Below, piece after piece: positions 9,931 to 20,229 of a stretch of 64,000 nucleotides of DNA. The stretch is taken from NCBI GenBank assembly GCA_013407085.1, contig JACCGJ010019906.1:1-64000 (forward strand). Reading direction: 5' to 3'. Position 1 is the first letter of the stretch. Every line of letters begins with the position of its first letter. Made by a program: the position numbers and the translations under genes. The DNA comes from Atriophallophorus winterbourni (Eukaryota; Platyhelminthes; Trematoda; Plagiorchiida; Microphallidae). The notes under the pieces are model-generated. The model worked only from the letters and a program-made list of their open reading frames with translations. It was not told the origin of the DNA and searched no databases.

Positions 9931-12900
9931 CTGTCAAAGGAAAAAGGGAATTCATATAAAGATGAGAGATGAGTCTGCATTCTGCTATGATTAAAAAACG
10001 GTGATTGATAAATTTTGCGAGTGAACAAGCCATGAGACAGTGGAAAAGTGTTCATCAAGTAGCTTACTTGCATATGTTCTCCGAGCTTGTTGAGTTTGCA
10101 TCGGGCGTTTCGTTGCCAGACTAGGCAACATTTTCAGCGATTGTTGGCAAATTGACTGCTCGAATTTGAACTGACGATGGTATTTGGCCGGCTGACCACT
10201 GGTCACGTGATCGCATATGATTGATTGATTGGTTGGATGCCTTTACGGTTCTTCGTCTCAGTCGCATCCGTGTGTAGATGTCGTCCAAGCTCACGTGTTC
10301 GTTGATCGATCGTTCACCGGAGTACCAGGCTTCGATGAACTCTCGTGCTGCTTTGTTATTAGCTCGACCCAAGATATGGTTATGCCAGTCCATCTCGTGA
10401 TCTTCGTTGTCGACGTGCGTTGATATGAGAGACTTGGTGTCGTGACGTCGTACGGCTAGTTGATGCTCATGGATTCGAGTTTTTAGTTTTCGACCGGTTT
10501 GCCCGATGTAGTGTTTGTCACAGTGTGTGCACTGTATTTTGTACACTACGTTTGCGTTTTCATCTTTGGGTATTGCATCTTTCACTTTTGTGAATATGTT
10601 ACGTAGCGTTGCTGTTGGTTTGTGGGCAGTCAATTTGCCAACAATCGCTGAAGATGTTGCCTAGTCTGGCAACGAAACGTCCGATGCAAACTCAACAAGC
10701 TCGGAGAACATATGCAAGTAAGCTACAACAACGACCCGAGCTATAAATATTCCAAACAATACTAACAGTGTTCATCAAGGTTTGACTTCGAGACCATTGC
10801 TAAAACGATTTTCGTACAACGATACGCGGTGTTTAATCTTTCCGGGCCGATTGCCAAACTCTTATAATTAGTTAAGCGCATACCCAAGCACTTGCAATTA
10901 TCGACCCATTCCCCTCGCCATGTACAGAAGTATTGCACTAATATAATAGAAACAAATAATATTAATTTAAGAGATACGATGCATGAAATTGTGAGTCCGA
11001 AGACGTGCAAACTGCCAGGCTGCAATATTGAGGTTTAGATCTCTCTTGATACACGCTTGATCATTAGGCCACCACTACGGACAAGTTTCGTTGAAATAAG
11101 TTGTTATCGGGATTCGTGAGTATTTAGTAGGCGTTCACCAGTCCCTCCATCGTTACTCGAATTCCGATGGCAGAGACCAGACTAGTCTGCTTTAAAATGA
11201 AATTCTAACTGGTCCCTATGTGGCTCAACAAGGTAAAGCATACGCGATGATAAATGAAAATCTAAATTCAAAAAATTAATGTTTAATATTTGCCACCAAT
11301 AATGAGCTTCCGTGGGGAGACATTTACGCCAAGGGTGGGCTGGGTCCTATCGGTTAAGTGAAGCTTTGAAGATATCGTAGGTTTTCGCCTCTCTATAAAA
11401 ACCCGACAAAATCAAATGAGAGTATCATGATGCGGTTGATGTGACCCACCAAACTAGCGGAAATTTACATTAACTAAGTAAAACTGGGTAATCTGACAAT
11501 AATTGGCACAGCGTCTGACCAAGGGCGTGCAAACCGCTACGTCAGTGACGAGTAACTAATTGGGGCGAACCTTGTGGGTTAAGTCAATGCGTTAAAAGCT
11601 TAAGATGGTACAGCTTTGGTGTAGGCACCCGGATATGATTACGCAGTGTCAGGTTCCAATGAATTTCCACATATGATCATTACACAATCAAGCGATCTGT
11701 ACCCAATCGATCAGAAAAGGTAAGGTGTCGCACAACTGTAGACTGCACATGGACTAGTATATAGCCAGGTTGCTTAGGCTTAGACAGATACACGGAAAAC
11801 GGAAGATAGTAGTGATACTCCAGCCTGTTCTCGCATGCAACTCAATCCCGGTCGCAGTTTAGCATAGCATGGTAAAGCCTGTGCAGTACAAAATCACTGT
11901 ATACTTGCATATTAAGCTATGTTCTGACACCGATTTTCGACAATGTTTCACGCTGTTTTCTAATCAAGCCAATGAGCGAAATATATCATCTATGATCACG
12001 TCAAAAATCGCTCACCTCTGAAGTAGCTTTAACAATTTGTTCTTTGACTGATTTAGGGAGTTCCTGGACAAAGGTTGACAACAACCACACTGGGTCTGTA
12101 TCATTCAGCTCGAAATTGGACAAACCACCAGTAGGTCCGAAAGAGCCATCCGCCGAAAGTCCGTTTGACGTGAGCCACTGCAGTGCTTGCGTTTGAAAAC
12201 CTTGAACTATAGCCTGGCCGACATTGCTCAGAACATCTGATCGCTGGGCGAATGGGATTTGCGAATAAAGCAACTGAAATTTCATTTGAGAACATTTTAG
12301 AGTCCACAGTTGTAAGCCACTGAGAATTTCACACATTGCAACAGGTAAATGCGTCACGTCTGTCCATGACGTGTCGGACGGGTAGAAAATGATGTGCAGC
12401 AAACGGCGGGCTTGTGAAGGAGAAAACTTATCATCAATAAGGACATTCTTGCAAATAAGTTCTTTCGGTGCCATACGATAGAACATGTCTCGAACCCATG
12501 GTACTGTGCAGATTTCACGAAGGACTAACTGGACTAGCCCATAAAGGGGAAGACTACGCAGCTCCGAGACCGTAGGCAGAGCTCCTGATTCGAGAAATCG
12601 GTGAACAATGGGATGGAGGTTTCGACGAACATCATCATAAGAACGGTCACGTTTGGATGAACTCTTCCGTTGCCCGGAGTGTTGACGTTTTTTGTGACGA
12701 GATGAGTCTGAAGTGGGACAGCCAGCGTCTTCTTCGGTATCTGTGTCGGTAGACCTCGGGTCTTCATCTTCACGATGACTCTGTATACCTTCAGATTCAT
12801 CCATATTTTCAGTGGAATCGGATACTTGATTCGAATCACCCAAAACGGCTTTATCATTGTGAACCATTAGCATTTTGAGAACGTCAACCAATAGCAAAGG

Positions 12901-15900
12901 CGTCACTTTTTGTAGCGCTCCGGTTAGTAACAGTGGTTCGGAAATCTGGAAGCAAGGAGTGGACGTAACAGCATCGGTCCCGCATAAACTTGGGGGTAAC
13001 ACCGTAGGTTCTCGATTCGGAGTTAAAACTGTGGATGCATTTTGAAGCGAGCTGACCGTGGATTCTGCTGTGAATAGTCTGTGAAGCACATGACAAGCGA
13101 GACGTATACTTGGCTCCAAATGTGGGCCAACTGGTTGGTCAAGTCCCTGGGCCATCGCAGGACAAATAACACGACGTAGAAAGTCGCCAATGGTAAAACA
13201 ATGCCTTGAGAGTAGTGTACCGATCAGCGAACTAAAGTTGTCATACATGTATAGATCACTGGGACCTATAGCATCGACTATGGGGGTGTAAGAATGTACG
13301 TAAGGCCTGGGTGCCAAAACTGCGTATAAAGAACCAAGCCATTCCGGAGTCAATTCAGGGCACTGTGAGGTCAATTCGGCACATAGATCACACAGATAGT
13401 TCACACGTTCTATAGTGCTTGCTTGGCAGACAAATATGACCGCTCGACACACGAAACTGAATCGAGCATTTGCACTACCACGTAAATGCTCGTAACACGC
13501 TCGCAATGAACGCAGATTGTCCAACATACTAGCTGTGAGCAAATCATTGGCATACTCTGGATCGTATTCTCCAACACCCTCCGAGGGTTCAACTGAGACG
13601 AACAATGTGGAAACTCTTGGATGAGCTTTCCCATAGCTTTGTGAAAACCGAAAACGTATTATCCGATTAGATTTGAATAAATCGTGAATATACGCGAGGA
13701 TGCAACGCTCAAACGGTCTGCATTGAGCTGGATCCTTGATTTGAAGTACTTGAGTAATCAGGATCGGGAATAATCTTGTCGGCAAATCGCCCATCATAAA
13801 AAGAATGGGTTGATGACGTTGTAGAACACCGATGGCACGCAAAAACAAGAAGGACATGTACAAAGACATGAAATTCGTTCGAGCCTTGAACAGCAACTGT
13901 AAACGTTCGAGCGCATCAACTATCGTCGAGATTAAGCAGGTTATGTTCAGTGAGTGCTCAATTAGTTCAAAAAACAGGAATATTGAACTGGGAACTGGCA
14001 TATAAATATGAGAAAGATTGGCGGTGGGTGATGGATTCGCATTAGACATGGGACCGGAATGTTCTTCTCCCGTAGCACTGGATAGACTAGAGTTGCCGCT
14101 AAGCACCTTGATAAACGTAGGGGTACATTGAGAAATGACCCACTCCATGTCGTGATAAGACAGGTTGAGAAATCGAGAGGTGATGTCCTCTTGTAGTTTG
14201 TCGAGAGAATGCGTGTCTTCCTTTTGCCCACTCGCAGTTACGAATCCTGATCCGTGGGTTGAATCCTTATCTTTATCACGGTCTTTCGTTTTCTTACGGC
14301 GACACATTTCTCCGTGGACCACATCGATCAGATACACTTTACGAGTAAACAGTTTACAAATATCTCGTGATAGCTGTCGGACGCGGTTGCGAGCACGGTC
14401 TTTAGATCGCGTTGAACCGTAAAGCAGTTGCGCACGCTGGTTCTGTTCGTGAAGGTAGGTTTCGTCTTGAGGGAGAGGAAACTGCGCAAGGTAGTGAAAA
14501 TGCTGAGAACGATCCATCGTCAAATTTGCTTGCTGGCAAGACGCCACTGATATGTTGCCAGGTAAACCAAGGTCAGATCTGACTGAATCTGGGTTATCTA
14601 TGCTGCATCGATCGTTTTCTTCGGAAAACTCCGAGGTTACGGAGCATTGAGCGGTGGAACTGGTAAGAGGCAATGTGGTTAACGTTGTGGGTGGTGCATT
14701 GGGGCGCTGGTTTGTAGCGCACGGATGAGCAATTGAATTCGCGGTTGCAGTTGCGGTTGTGTTGTAGTGTCGACAGCCAACGGGTGACAGTTCGTACCGA
14801 ACACACCTCGAGCAATCATCCGGCGCACGTATTCGTCATGACTGAACACCTCGCGATCGATCAATTCAGCGAATAAACAAACCAGATTACGCATTGGTTG
14901 GTGTTCAATCGGAGCTTGATCCCCAGTGAACGGAGGAAGCCTTGCAGTGAATTGGTCGAGAAAGTCCATCAGTGTCGCCCGCAGCAAGCGGCATGGGACC
15001 GGATTTGATCGAAAGGTACTGTAAAGTTTCTCCAGCATGCAGGCGACAATTATCGGTCGGTGTATTCCAACACGGTGAACCGAGACGGCCCATTCACACA
15101 AAGTACTCACGACAGCCTGAGTATCGACATTCACAGTGTCGTCGCCGAAAACGCAGTTGAAAATAAATTCCACGGGATTATTGTTATGTACCGTGTAATA
15201 TGGTTGTTTATCCATTACATCAAGCAAACGCGCCAGATTATGAATCTGAAATGAAAATGGGCAATCATAAGGTAAGCGTATAAGATCTACGGAAACAAAT
15301 AGGTCTAGAGAGAGGTAATAAATGATTCGAACTTGTAAATGGTGACTTTTAAAAGATATATAAAGTGAAACGTGCTTTTGAGTGGCAGTTAACAATGTAT
15401 TTCACAGTTTGGGACTGCGGGGTACTTTGTCTGGAATAGGCATGTGATTTCGACATCCTCACTGGAACGATTGTATGCATGAAAAATACATAAATTTAAC
15501 CAGAGTAGTTTAGATAGTAGCATTAAAACGGGTAATCTTGGTGCAGAGATTTGTGCGAGAAAGAGAAAGGCGATAAGGGATATTGGTAACATGTCAGCTA
15601 TTTATTTGCTTTGAGTTTATAGGAACACTTTAAGTAACAGCAATGCAAAATGATAGAACTGGTGATAGTGAAGAATTAACCCGAACCTAATCTTACTGTC
15701 TCCACCTGATGACGGCAAACGGCCAGAAACCGGTAGTGGAGTGTAATTTCGGGGGATGTGAGCAACACATCAATTTGGTAACCCGAATACGCTTTTAAAC
15801 ATTTTGCTAGCGTCAAATGGATGTGTAATGGAAGGAAGGAATATTCTGCATCCCGGATTGCGAAATTCGTTGTTGTCAGTAAACCTCGCTAATAACCTCA

Positions 15901-18240
15901 AGAGAGATGGGTAATCGATTTCGAATTACAAGATCGGGTTACTGTATATTTTGCTCCATTATTGTTAACATAAGCTTCGAAAGCCAAAGAATTTTCGTCT
16001 GGTAGCGCATTATCCGTCCATAAAAAATGAGCTGGAAATTCTCATACATGTTAAGTCACAGTCTCCAAGAACTTCGATTAAAGTTCGTTTCCCGATGGTT
16101 AAGCGGAAGATGGACTGGAGTCAAATGTTTATCATGAATGCAACCACAGTTTTCAATCGAAACGTACCCTCAGGCATGAGGCTCTGATTAATCGCAAGGC
16201 TAAAATTTTTGTCCTAATCAACTGTGTAGGTTATTGTTTAGAGACGTGTCTCCTGAGGTCACACAAAATTAGAGTATTGGTTTAATAAATTAAGCTTCAG
16301 TATCTGATATTCGGACAGGTGTCAAATGTTACCGTTTGAGTGACGTAACGGACTACCTTCGCTCGTCGGTTAAATCCAATAAGAAGAGTGATATAGTTTT
16401 GACCGCGCTTTTCGTGAGACAGTATAGGCGCTCACGAAAATTACCTTTGACAAGAAACCTTCCTGTAATTGGCGATTAAGTCAAGGCGGTCAGGAAAATA
16501 AATGGTTTTCAAGAGTGAAGGAAGTAGATGTTCAAAGACAATAAATTTACTGAATAAGAGCTCATTAGTATTTCAGCTAGAACAGTGTTAACTCGGGAAT
16601 ATAAAGCAGAGAAATAAATCGTTATTTTCTGTGTTATGGTTCATCGCAACTTGCAATCGAAATAACGTTTCTGTATATGATGCGAACATGTGAAGTTTTG
16701 GGATAAACAACAAAAACAGTGTTGAAATGCAAATTGAACTTGAAGCTTGTTGAAGCAAATGATTTGTTCACAAAAATATTATATATAATGCTCGCAAGCT
16801 TCGGTAAAGATTATTGAATGAAATACCCGAAATGGCTACCCACGGGACCAGTTCCGCTAATAGATGGTCATCACTAGAGACTCGTAGTAGTGGTAATAGA
16901 GTATGGCAATCAGTTTGACAATAACACAAATCACTTACGTGTTCACCTCTAGGATTGGCCATGGATTGAAACTTCCAACCGGATTCAATGAGTTTGCCTC
17001 TGGCGATGATTGTATCCTCCAGATCCAGAACAAACTTGCGGATTTCACTGGTTCCAGGTACGTCGGGGATAGGCAGTGTGCTTAGAGAAATAGGTATAAC
17101 GTCTAGTGGTGAACCCTCGAGGTAAGCATGTTCTGTTTCAAAAGGTATGTGATTCCAGATAACTGCTGATGGGTTTCTAAGAGTTAATGATATAATCAAG
17201 GAGCTAATCGATTTAACCACATCGAATTGGATCGGAGATGATGAAAGTTCGGTATATTTATGCAAAAGAGCCTTTAATCCTGATTCACTCAATTCGTAAG
17301 AGGCCTGGGCATTATTAAATGCCAGGAAAACAAAAATCCTGCAGATCCAGAATAGCAAACGTCGAGTGATTAATTCGTTTTCGGCAAACCGATATCCGAA
17401 ATCTAGCAAACATTTGATGAACGTTCGAAGTGCAGGTAATGTTTTCAAACAGTAGTCCATTGTGATTGCCTTTGTGTCATCAGCTCCCGAGGAAATTTTC
17501 CATGCAGATTCCGCTCTTTTGATCAGCCACACCAATACATCCCAGTGATCAGCTATATCCGCATCATAAAGCGCGACTAGTAGCGAGAACAAATAGTTCC
17601 AATCATCATGCAGGCTCGTGCAAGAAGGATCCACGAGTAGTTGTTCTAGAGACCGTTCTAAAATTCCGAAAATGGCAGTAATCCAATAATTTGTAGGGTC
17701 AAAAGGTGCGCGCGGTTTCCTCTTAGTAGTTTCAACATGGGCGGAGGCGTGAATGATACTTATATTGACCAACCAAAGAGCACGACTTAGGGGAACTTTA
17801 TTTGATACAATCTCATTTAGTATTTCTTCTTTGTCTTTCGAGTAAGGAACACGTCTGCCCAAATTTTGTAATGAAGTTGATCCAGCAAGTTCTTTGAACC
17901 AATCGCTTATCTGGGACTTGTTTATATCAATAACAGGTATGAACGAATCTCTCAAGCTAGCCGATGGCCTTTTTTTGAAATCCAAAAGTGGCGTGAGCTC
18001 AGTTTTGTGACTGATAACACGATGATGTAATTTTCGTAGAGAATCCGTATTGATATATTTGCTTTCCTTTTTACAAGAATCATACTCGTCGCGGACGGGT
18101 TTGATGTATTTGTAACCATCGCGAACAAAATCTTCTGACATGAGGTCCTCTTTCTGTTTCTCCCTTTGAGCATAAACATCCGGTGGATAATGTAATTTCC
18201 ATTTCAATGAACGTGCCTCTAGTGATGGGAATCTACTCAT
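7429..18240 (-). CDS. MED12: Mediator complex subunit 12 (gene span, at least four coding exons)
   Basis: Minus-strand gene with coding exons at 18240-16939, 15245-14807, about 14588-12016 and 9930-7429, giving roughly 2.2-2.3 thousand residues, close to animal MED12. MED12 belongs to the kinase module of nuclear Mediator, activating CDK8/cyclin C and regulating Pol II. Visible family features are PPDVY..KQKED at the N-terminus, the Med12 domain near residue 115, the LCEWAVS block in exon 2, the QFPLPQDE and AERCILAY-like blocks in exon 3, and the late LRLSLMG region in exon 4. The tail is Gln-, Ser- and Pro-rich as in other animals. Introns are about 1.7 kb, 0.2 kb and 2.1 kb. Confidence 0.9.
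10047..10059. repeat. Target-site duplication, left copy
   Basis: AGTGTTCATCAAG, 13 bases, identical to 10767-10779; the pair brackets the Penelope-like insertion exactly. Confidence 0.85.
10061..10156 (+). repeat. Terminal inverted repeat of the Penelope-like element (left arm)
   Basis: 96 bases from AGCTTACTTGCATATG to GGCAAATTGAC, inverted against 10629-10724 with two mismatches. This arm includes the last codons of the endonuclease frame. Confidence 0.9.
10121..10633 (-). CDS. GIY-YIG endonuclease domain of a Penelope-like element
   Basis: 170-codon frame at the 3' end of the truncated element. In Penelope-like elements this domain follows the reverse transcriptase and nicks target DNA. 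Visible motif: VVYK at residues 29-32 and HYIGQTGR at 41-48, the catalytic-type Arg at 53 (TRIHEH), a CxxC pair at 35/38 with later histidines, and an EFIEAWY segment near 98-104 that may supply the conserved glutamate. The true protein would begin further upstream in a complete element. The coding part runs into the terminal repeat, ending AVNLPTIAENVA. Confidence 0.8.
   Translation of the reverse strand: MTAHKPTATLRNIFTKVKDAIPKDENANVVYKIQCTHCDKHYIGQTGRKLKTRIHEHQLAVRRHDTKSLISTHVDNEDHEMDWHNHILGRANNKAAREFIEAWYSGERSINEHVSLDDIYTRMRLRRRTVKASNQSINHMRSRDQWSAGQIPSSVQIRAVNLPTIAENVA
10629..10724 (-). repeat. Terminal inverted repeat of the Penelope-like element (right arm)
   Basis: Inverted counterpart of 10061-10156. 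It is followed to 10766 by about 40 bases without a counterpart on the left arm, including TATAAATA. Confidence 0.9.
10767..10779. repeat. Target-site duplication, right copy
   Basis: Second perfect copy of AGTGTTCATCAAG. Confidence 0.85.
10780..11714. other. MED12 intron 3, no feature seen
   Basis: The short frames are not protein-like and there is no match to repeats elsewhere in the window. Confidence 0.5.
11715..11890 (+). repeat. SINE-like interspersed repeat, diverged copy 4 (MED12 intron 3)
   Basis: Recognisable order of blocks: GCACAACTGTAGACTGCAC, then CAGGTTGCTTAGGCTTAGACAG, GATACTCCAGCCTG and GCATGCAACTCAAT. It is clearly older than the copies at 21.9 and 23.9 kb. Confidence 0.65.
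12016..14588 (-). CDS. MED12: MED12 coding exon 3 (central region)
   Basis: Open frame of about 860 codons ending at the donor GAG/GTGAGC (12015-12010), phase 0. The exon 5' boundary is uncertain: 14588 (acceptor ATAACCCAG) and 14546 (acceptor CATATCAG) both keep phase with exon 2, and the frame is open further upstream. Family blocks include HYLAQFPLPQDETYLHEQNQRA, FERCILAYIHDLF, a VEPSEGVGEYDPE segment, SFVCRAVIFVC and LCAELTSQCPELTPEWLG. A Ser/Asp/Glu/Lys-rich low-complexity insert lies at about 12830-12640. The last block QELPKSVKEQIVKATSE matches the vertebrate KLPTSVQGHVLKAAGEE region. Confidence 0.85.
14807..15245 (-). CDS. MED12: MED12 coding exon 2 (LCEWAVS region)
   Basis: Acceptor TCATTTCAG, then IHNLARLLDVMDK in phase with exon 1. 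The signature TLCEWAVSVHRVGIHRP (vertebrate LCEWAVSCKRSGRHR) follows, then MLEKLY, FLDQFTARLP, the LFAELIDREVFSHDEYVRRMIARG block, and a proposed donor CGAG/GTGTGT. The frame stays open beyond this donor to a TAA at 14679-14681, but the conserved next segment is in another frame, so an intron or a frame break must lie between. The donor position is my best choice, not proven. Confidence 0.75.
15246..16938 (-). other. MED12: MED12 intron 1
   Basis: The intron runs from GTAAGT to TTTCAG between coding exons 1 and 2. Apart from the hammerhead motif at 15700-15741 I see no exon or recognisable element in it. Confidence 0.6.
15700..15741 (+). ncRNA. Type I hammerhead ribozyme motif (MED12 intron 1, antisense strand)
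   Basis: All core elements are present in order. Stem I 5' strand CTCCAC is at 15700-15705, CTGATGA at 15706-15712, and a stem-loop C-GGC-AAACG-GCC-A at 15713-15725 with one C/A mismatch at its base. GAAA is at 15726-15729, then a minimal stem III ACC/GGT, the cleavage nucleotide A (15735), and stem I 3' strand GTGGAG (15736-15741), a perfect six-pair match. Cleavage would be expected after 15735. Short-stem-III hammerheads of this kind are known from Penelope-like elements. It lies opposite to MED12 transcription. Confidence 0.75.
16939..18240 (-). CDS. MED12: MED12 coding exon 1 (N-terminus)
   Basis: Starts at ATG 18238-18240 (MSRFPSLEARS) and ends before the donor GTAAGT at 16938-16933, exactly 434 codons, phase 0. 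Residues 19-32 (PPDVYAQREKQKED) match the MED12 N-terminal segment that contacts cyclin C. The Med12 domain lies around residues 112-165, with DWFKELAGS and a VPLSRALWLV stretch. SPLDVIPISLSTLPIPD corresponds to the SPLDHLPIAPSNLPMPE block of vertebrates. An ATG further upstream is not needed, but an untranslated upstream exon is possible because the start sits directly after AATAGCAG. Confidence 0.9.
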
Positions 18241-18450
18241 CTGCTATTATCAAATACTTCCGAAAATATCCAGAGTATGGCAAGTACTAACCGGATCGAT
18301 AGATCTGAAAATGGAGATATAAAACACGTATAACAGGACATTTGTATATTAGCAGAAATCATAAAACAAATTGAACGTTAACTAAATGCGTTCAACATTA
18401 GATAATAAATTGGTGTATGGAACGTTTGTTGGTTTCAGTAAAAAACAGAT
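18241..18450 (-). other. MED12 5' flank
   Basis: The reading frame closes shortly upstream of the ATG. Two acceptor-like sites precede the start: AATAGCAG directly before ATG, and CTCCATTTTCAG followed 13 bases later by GTTAGT (18307-18289). They could serve an untranslated exon or spliced-leader trans-splicing; the sequence alone does not decide. Confidence 0.3.
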
Positions 18451-18520
18451 GAATGAATGAAAGCACAAGCCTGATCCAGGCACCGCGAGTTAAACAACTG
18501 GAGTATCAAACCGTTTATAA
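18451..18520 (+). repeat. SINE-like interspersed repeat, truncated copy 5
   Basis: Only the head block, GAATGAATGAAAGCACAAGC and CTGATCCAGGCACCG, remains. Confidence 0.7.
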
Positions 18521-18554
18521 ATACAGATACACTTGAATAAGGTAATGTAAGGTT

Positions 18555-18710
18555 TAATGCATAATTTCAATCCAGTTTGGAAAACAGACAACCAAGACCA
18601 ACTTCTGGCCTGCACGAGTGGCTCCCCCCCAAATTCCCAAGAACCTTTATTGAAGCCGACTCATCCTCCAGGAGGAGATAGTCGCACAAAAGTAAAGTAA
18701 AGTAAACAGA
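18555..18710 (+). mobile_element. RTE-type element 3' end fragment
   Basis: Ends with AAGCCGACTCATCC, a TCGCACAAAAGTAAAG block and three GTAAA units. This matches the last 50 bases of the RTE-type element at 33.7-37.06 kb (AAGCCGGCTAATCC and GCCGCACAAAAGTAATG). Short tandem-repeat tails are typical of RTE elements. Confidence 0.65.
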
Positions 18711-20039
18711 GGTGATCCTTTCTATAAATCGAGGGGATTAGTAATACTCTCCAGGGGATTGCAACAAACTACGACATCAATGTCTTAGGAACTGTTTCCA
18801 GAACAGTGTGGTAATAATGATAGGAATTGGTTCACTTTGCGGCACAAGATCCTTAATTAGTTGTTAATTTCAAATTCGCGTTCGAACAAATCGCCAATGT
18901 GTGCGATGCATGTAGAAAGTCAGAAAGTCTAGGACACAATTTGAACCAGGTCGGATATTCGCTTGTTCATCATATATTGCATAACATAAATTGGCGAACC
19001 AGCTGTTTCACTAATCCCGTCGCTGATCGAACAAACAGAATGACTGCTTCAGTTGAAACAGGGTTCGTGAGCACAACTTGAGATTCAAAACGAGAAGCTC
19101 ATACTTTATACTTTCACTTATCTTGATCCTAAAAATAGTTCAGATGCGATTTCGAAAGAACACAGGGTTGAGTAAAATTGAAAACCATTCACATGTTAAG
19201 AAATCCCGGGAACGTTGGTCTACGAAACACAGGGTTGCTCATCTAAGTCCCCTATTGTTTTGTATGTCATTTCCACTTACTCTATCGACGACGGATTGAA
19301 AATCGTCTTGCATTTTGGTCGACTGATGACCTTGGGGATATACACCGAAACGATAGTGATATTGATAGGATGCCCCTTCAGCCGGTCCAATGCAATTCTC
19401 GGGGACACAGGCGTCCATAACATGAGCGATTGCTTAGCATGATCACTGAGAGCTCCCGCTACTCCTTGCAGACCAAATCCATCTACGGGCTAACTATAAA
19501 GAACCAGTATGTAAAATCGACTCCGGCGACCTTACTCGCTTTGGATCACCACAACTTCGAACAACATGCAAACTACTCATCTCGCGATTCTTTAATTTTT
19601 TCTATAGGTGACGCGTGAGACCAGCTAAAAGCTCGGTGGCTAGTGTAATTAGACTAGCCGTTCGATACGTTGTGCAATTTGTGATTTGCTCCAAGAAATC
19701 GGAAACAGTCGGCAAGTTCAAAACCAGGTACACCTGAATAAACGAATTGTTTTAATAGGTTTTGTATTTTGTCTCGTCACCTTTCCTTGTTATAAATATG
19801 AATTATTTGAATCACAAAATACGTAAACGAGTCGGGAATTTAGAAACTATTTTCAAAATTGCATGAGTCAAAGTGCCTAATGAATCTACATTCGCTTATG
19901 TGCTTTTATATAAGCAAATGACCAGGCGTATACACACACACATACATACATATTATTATTATATTATATTTGCACAATCTGATACAGATATAGTGCCGTT
20001 CAACATAAACAATGAGATGTACAAAGCGAGAAGGGGGTA
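18711..20039. other. Non-genic stretch, nothing recognised
   Basis: Several 60-75-codon frames overlap on the plus strand at 18.9-19.6 kb without recognisable motifs. A CA/TA microsatellite-like tract lies at 19930-19970. Confidence 0.4.
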
Positions 20040-20192
20040 CAAAGCGTTGTCATCGGCATCGTTGAACGTAGGCATGATACTACCCGGTTGCCTACACCGA
20101 AGTAGGGACATACATACATGGGCATCACAACAGTATCCTAGATCATGTGCAGCGTGTGACTGTACGCAATTAGTCTGGATCAAGGCTTGTGA
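20040..20192 (-). repeat. SINE-like interspersed repeat, diverged copy 6
   Basis: The GTGCAGCGTGTGACTGTACG and CTGGATCAAGGCTTGTGA blocks match the head half of the family in reverse orientation. Confidence 0.55.
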
Positions 20193-20229
20193 TTTATTAA
20201 TCATCATGAACAATAAGTATCAAGTGTTT

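Larger units (their letters stand above)
10060..10766 (-). mobile_element. Penelope-like element, 5'-truncated, in MED12 intron 3
   Basis: A 707-base insertion flanked by a perfect 13-base duplication (AGTGTTCATCAAG at 10047-10059 and 10767-10779). It encodes the GIY-YIG endonuclease end of a Penelope-like element on the minus strand. Its two ends are inverted copies of one another (10061-10156 against 10629-10724, two mismatches over 96 bases). Truncated copies with an inverted terminal piece and variable-length target duplications are known for Penelope-like elements. The reverse transcriptase part is missing, so it is dead on its own. Confidence 0.85.

Noticed and set aside
10229..10423. 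Plus-strand frame over the Penelope-like endonuclease
   Set aside because: Shadow of the minus-strand GIY-YIG frame, which has clear motifs.
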